Assembly: GCA_002506645.1 (NCBI GenBank)
Contig: DAXY01000023.1
Span: 6,268 to 13,511 of the forward strand
DNA length: 7,244 bases
DNA from: Vulcanisaeta distributa
Lineage (GTDB): Archaea; Thermoproteota; Thermoprotei; Thermoproteales; Thermocladiaceae
Direction: 5' to 3'
The notes beneath the pieces were generated by a model. The model saw only the letters and a program-made list of their open reading frames with translations, made no database searches and was not told the origin of the DNA. Numbering within the stretch: position 1 is the stretch's first letter; every line of letters starts with the position of its first letter. The translations under genes were made by a program, and so were the position numbers. Shown here in pieces: positions 6,201-7,244 of this stretch.

Positions 6201-6236
6201 CATAAGGTTTATAAGTTGGTTTAGTAATTGAAGGTG
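6201..6236 (+). promoter_or_regulatory. TATA-like box of a possible short RNA
   Basis: CATAAGGTTTATAAGTTGG contains TTTATAAG at 6208-6215. A start about 25 bases downstream would place the interleaved inverted repeats (6255-6304) near the 5' end of the transcript. No start codon with a convincing frame follows, so if it is a promoter its product is probably an RNA. The box can also be read on the opposite strand. Confidence 0.35.
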
Positions 6237-6254
6237 CCATAGACATATGGTAGA

Positions 6255-6304
6255 TTACGCACTAATGGTCCTCATTTCAATTGCGTAACTAAAAATGAGG
6301 GGCC
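6255..6304. repeat. Two interleaved inverted repeats (pseudoknot-like)
   Basis: TTACGCA (6255-6261) is complementary to TGCGTAA (6282-6288), and CCTCATTT (6270-6277) is complementary to AAATGAGG (6293-6300). The second stem can extend towards GG at 6267-6268 and CC at 6303-6304 with a bulge. Because the arms alternate, an RNA could form an H-type pseudoknot (loops of 8, 4 and 4 bases) or switch between two hairpins. The last loop is short for crossing a seven-pair stem, so a switch is somewhat easier. Confidence 0.6.
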
Positions 6305-6601
6305 ACATGACCTATGCGCGATCCTTAGTACATGAACGTGATGCGCCAACGAGACTCTCGCTGCTGGTCTTTTAAGCACGTACACTAATTATTTTTCGTG
6401 CCCCTCAGGGATGCGTTTCGCGTTTATTGAAGGAGGATGAGGTCTTTAGTATGCTGTCATGACTTCAGGGAATATGGAGCGCTGACGGTAGATAAATTGG
6501 TGGGCCTTGCTCACTTATGTACTTACGTAGTGCGGGTAATACTCTATGTTATTATTAGTGCCATGGATGATGCTACGTACTCAGGATTTGTTGGTAATGC
6601 G

Positions 6602-6631
6602 AAAAATACCGCCCTCCTAAGTTGGTAGGGC
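6602..6631 (-). terminator. Probable terminator of the HEPN gene
   Basis: On the minus strand GCCCT (6631-6627) and AGGGC (6615-6611) form a stem around an eleven-base loop. GGTATTTTT follows, with five T's at 6606-6602. It lies 12 bases after the HEPN stop codon. Confidence 0.5.
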
Positions 6632-6643
6632 TTTAAAACATGG

Positions 6644-7072
6644 TCATGGCCCACTCGCCTCATTAAATAGTTTATTGACCAGGGAGAAAACCCTCTCAGC
6701 ATCATTAAGTGCTTTCTCGGCATCGATCCTCGTGTATAATTCCTCAGGAGGTATGCCGCTCTCCTCATCACCATACATCGAAAACTCCCCCTCCTTCCTT
6801 AGGCTCCTCGATATTGACGCCAACTCATCAATGTACTCCTGGAACCACCCGGGAAATCTACTACGTACCCTCCTAAGCACTGGGCCGACGTCATGCCACC
6901 TCGGCGGCTCCACGCCGACAATCCTCAACGCGGCCTTAAGCAGGAGCTCAACGGCCTCTTGGCATTGCCTAACCACGTATGGGTAATTACCGCCGTCCAA
7001 GGCCTCTCTCGCATGTCTCAACCTCTCAACAGCCTGGTTTATGTATGACCTCGCCATCTCTAGGTTATTCAA
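6644..7072 (-). CDS. HEPN domain protein of a nucleotidyltransferase-HEPN pair
   Basis: The 142-residue helical protein belongs to the HEPN family (COG1895-like). I see the first helix MARSYINQAVERLRHAREALDGGNY, the core helix VVRQCQEAVELLLKAALRIVG (33-53), the segment PPRWHDVGPVLRRV (56-69), and the archaeal signature SMYGDEESGIPPEELYT (98-114) before the last helix. In MNT-HEPN modules the HEPN partner is typically the toxin (often an RNase) and the nucleotidyltransferase can modify it. No clear RX4-6H nuclease motif is visible here, so activity is uncertain. TTG 7072 is preferred because GGAGGT (7086-7081) lies eight bases before it; TTG 7078 and ATG 7057 are alternatives. It overlaps the end of the upstream nucleotidyltransferase gene by 8 bases, so the two are co-translated. 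Confidence 0.88.
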   Translation of the reverse strand: MNNLEMARSYINQAVERLRHAREALDGGNYPYVVRQCQEAVELLLKAALRIVGVEPPRWHDVGPVLRRVRSRFPGWFQEYIDELASISRSLRKEGEFSMYGDEESGIPPEELYTRIDAEKALNDAERVFSLVNKLFNEASGP

Positions 7073-7244
7073 TCTCAATCACCTCCCCAAACCTGTAATC
7101 CCTCTTGAGGACCCAGTACCAGGCCTTATCACTAACCCAAACCCTCATTGCCCCAAGTTCCCTCAACCTATTAATTACCCTCATGAGCACCCCCTCGAAG
7201 AAGCCATCCCTATCATACACAATCACGGCATCCTCAGTCATGTC
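7065..7244 (-). CDS. Small nucleotidyltransferase (MNT/COG1708-like), C-terminal part only
   Basis: The last 59 residues of a gene that runs off the right edge. It reads DAVIVYDRDGFFEGVLMRVI, then NRLRELGAMRVWVSDKAWYW, then VLKRDYRFGEVIEIE. These match the ending of archaeal minimal nucleotidyltransferases found beside HEPN genes: the conserved YDRDGFF, the LGA-R-W step, and a final WY-W-LK-DY--GEV. The catalytic GSX-DxD motif would be in the missing N-terminal part and cannot be checked. In such pairs this protein is usually the antitoxin and may add nucleotides to its HEPN partner. Its stop lies inside the start region of the HEPN gene, typical of a tight two-gene operon. Confidence 0.82.
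   Translation of the reverse strand, partial: DMTEDAVIVYDRDGFFEGVLMRVINRLRELGAMRVWVSDKAWYWVLKRDYRFGEVIEIE

Larger units (their letters stand above)
6126..6600. other. Gene-free stretch with repeats and TATA-like boxes
   Basis: About 475 bases without a credible gene. The frame 6437-6628 (63 codons, plus strand) is open, but its AGGAGG abuts the ATG with no spacing and the product has no recognisable features. TATA-like boxes occur at 6208-6215 and around 6368-6376. Repeated TTACGCA words and interleaved inverted repeats lie at 6176-6304. No copy of the tRNA 3' end is seen that would mark an integrated element inside the window. Confidence 0.4.

Noticed and set aside
6566..6572. GATGATG words (also 5765-5771) as C boxes of C/D guide RNAs
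   Set aside because: No CTGA D box or D'/C' pair at the spacing expected for archaeal C/D sRNAs.
6437..6628. Open frame of 63 codons on the plus strand with AGGAGG before the ATG
   Set aside because: The AGGAGG touches the ATG with no spacing, the product has no recognisable motif, codon use differs from neighbours, and its end overlaps the HEPN terminator.
6126..7244. Direct repeat of the tRNA-Arg 3' end (attachment site)
   Set aside because: No second copy of GGTTCAAATCCCACCGGGGC or a clear part of it was seen in the window.
1..7244. CRISPR array
   Set aside because: No regularly spaced repeat of 23-40 bases occurs on either strand.

Overview
The window looks like part of a hyperthermophilic crenarchaeal chromosome, most likely from the Thermoproteales (a Vulcanisaeta- or Caldivirga-like genome). 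This is inferred from gene content and order: primase small subunit, GINS, L44e, S27e, aIF2-alpha and Nop10. It is also supported by crenarchaeal-type promoters (A/T-rich TATA boxes about 26 bases before the start codon, implying leaderless transcripts), GGTGA-type ribosome binding sites on internal genes, and dominance of AGG for arginine. No species can be fixed from the sequence alone.

Positions 1-3222 hold a compact plus-strand informational cluster. priS, open at the left edge, overlaps a GINS15-type gene. After a 49-base gap with a strong TATA box come rpl44e and rps27e, then a second promoter, then aIF2-alpha and nop10. These genes supply the priming enzyme and helicase cofactor of the replisome, two zinc-binding ribosomal proteins, the initiator-tRNA-binding factor subunit, and an H/ACA RNP core protein.

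Positions 3211-5535, on the minus strand, encode a 774-residue AglB/Stt3 oligosaccharyltransferase. It overlaps nop10 tail to tail by 12 bases and has its own leaderless promoter.

Positions 5583-6012 contain no convincing gene. They do contain strong inverted repeats, a repeated palindrome, and a plus-strand reading frame that looks like a broken coding sequence. A structured RNA and a relic of a mobile element are both possible. An intact tRNA-Arg(UCU) gene with encoded CCA follows at 6048-6125. Positions 6126-6600 are again gene-free but carry a TATA-like box, repeated TTACGCA words, and two interleaved inverted repeats that could form a pseudoknot or a switch.

Positions 6644-7244, on the minus strand, hold a two-gene module: the C-terminal end of a small nucleotidyltransferase, cut by the right edge, overlapping a HEPN-domain gene that ends in a probable terminator. 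This is the layout of MNT-HEPN toxin-antitoxin-like pairs. The tRNA therefore stands between a conserved housekeeping block and an accessory-type block.
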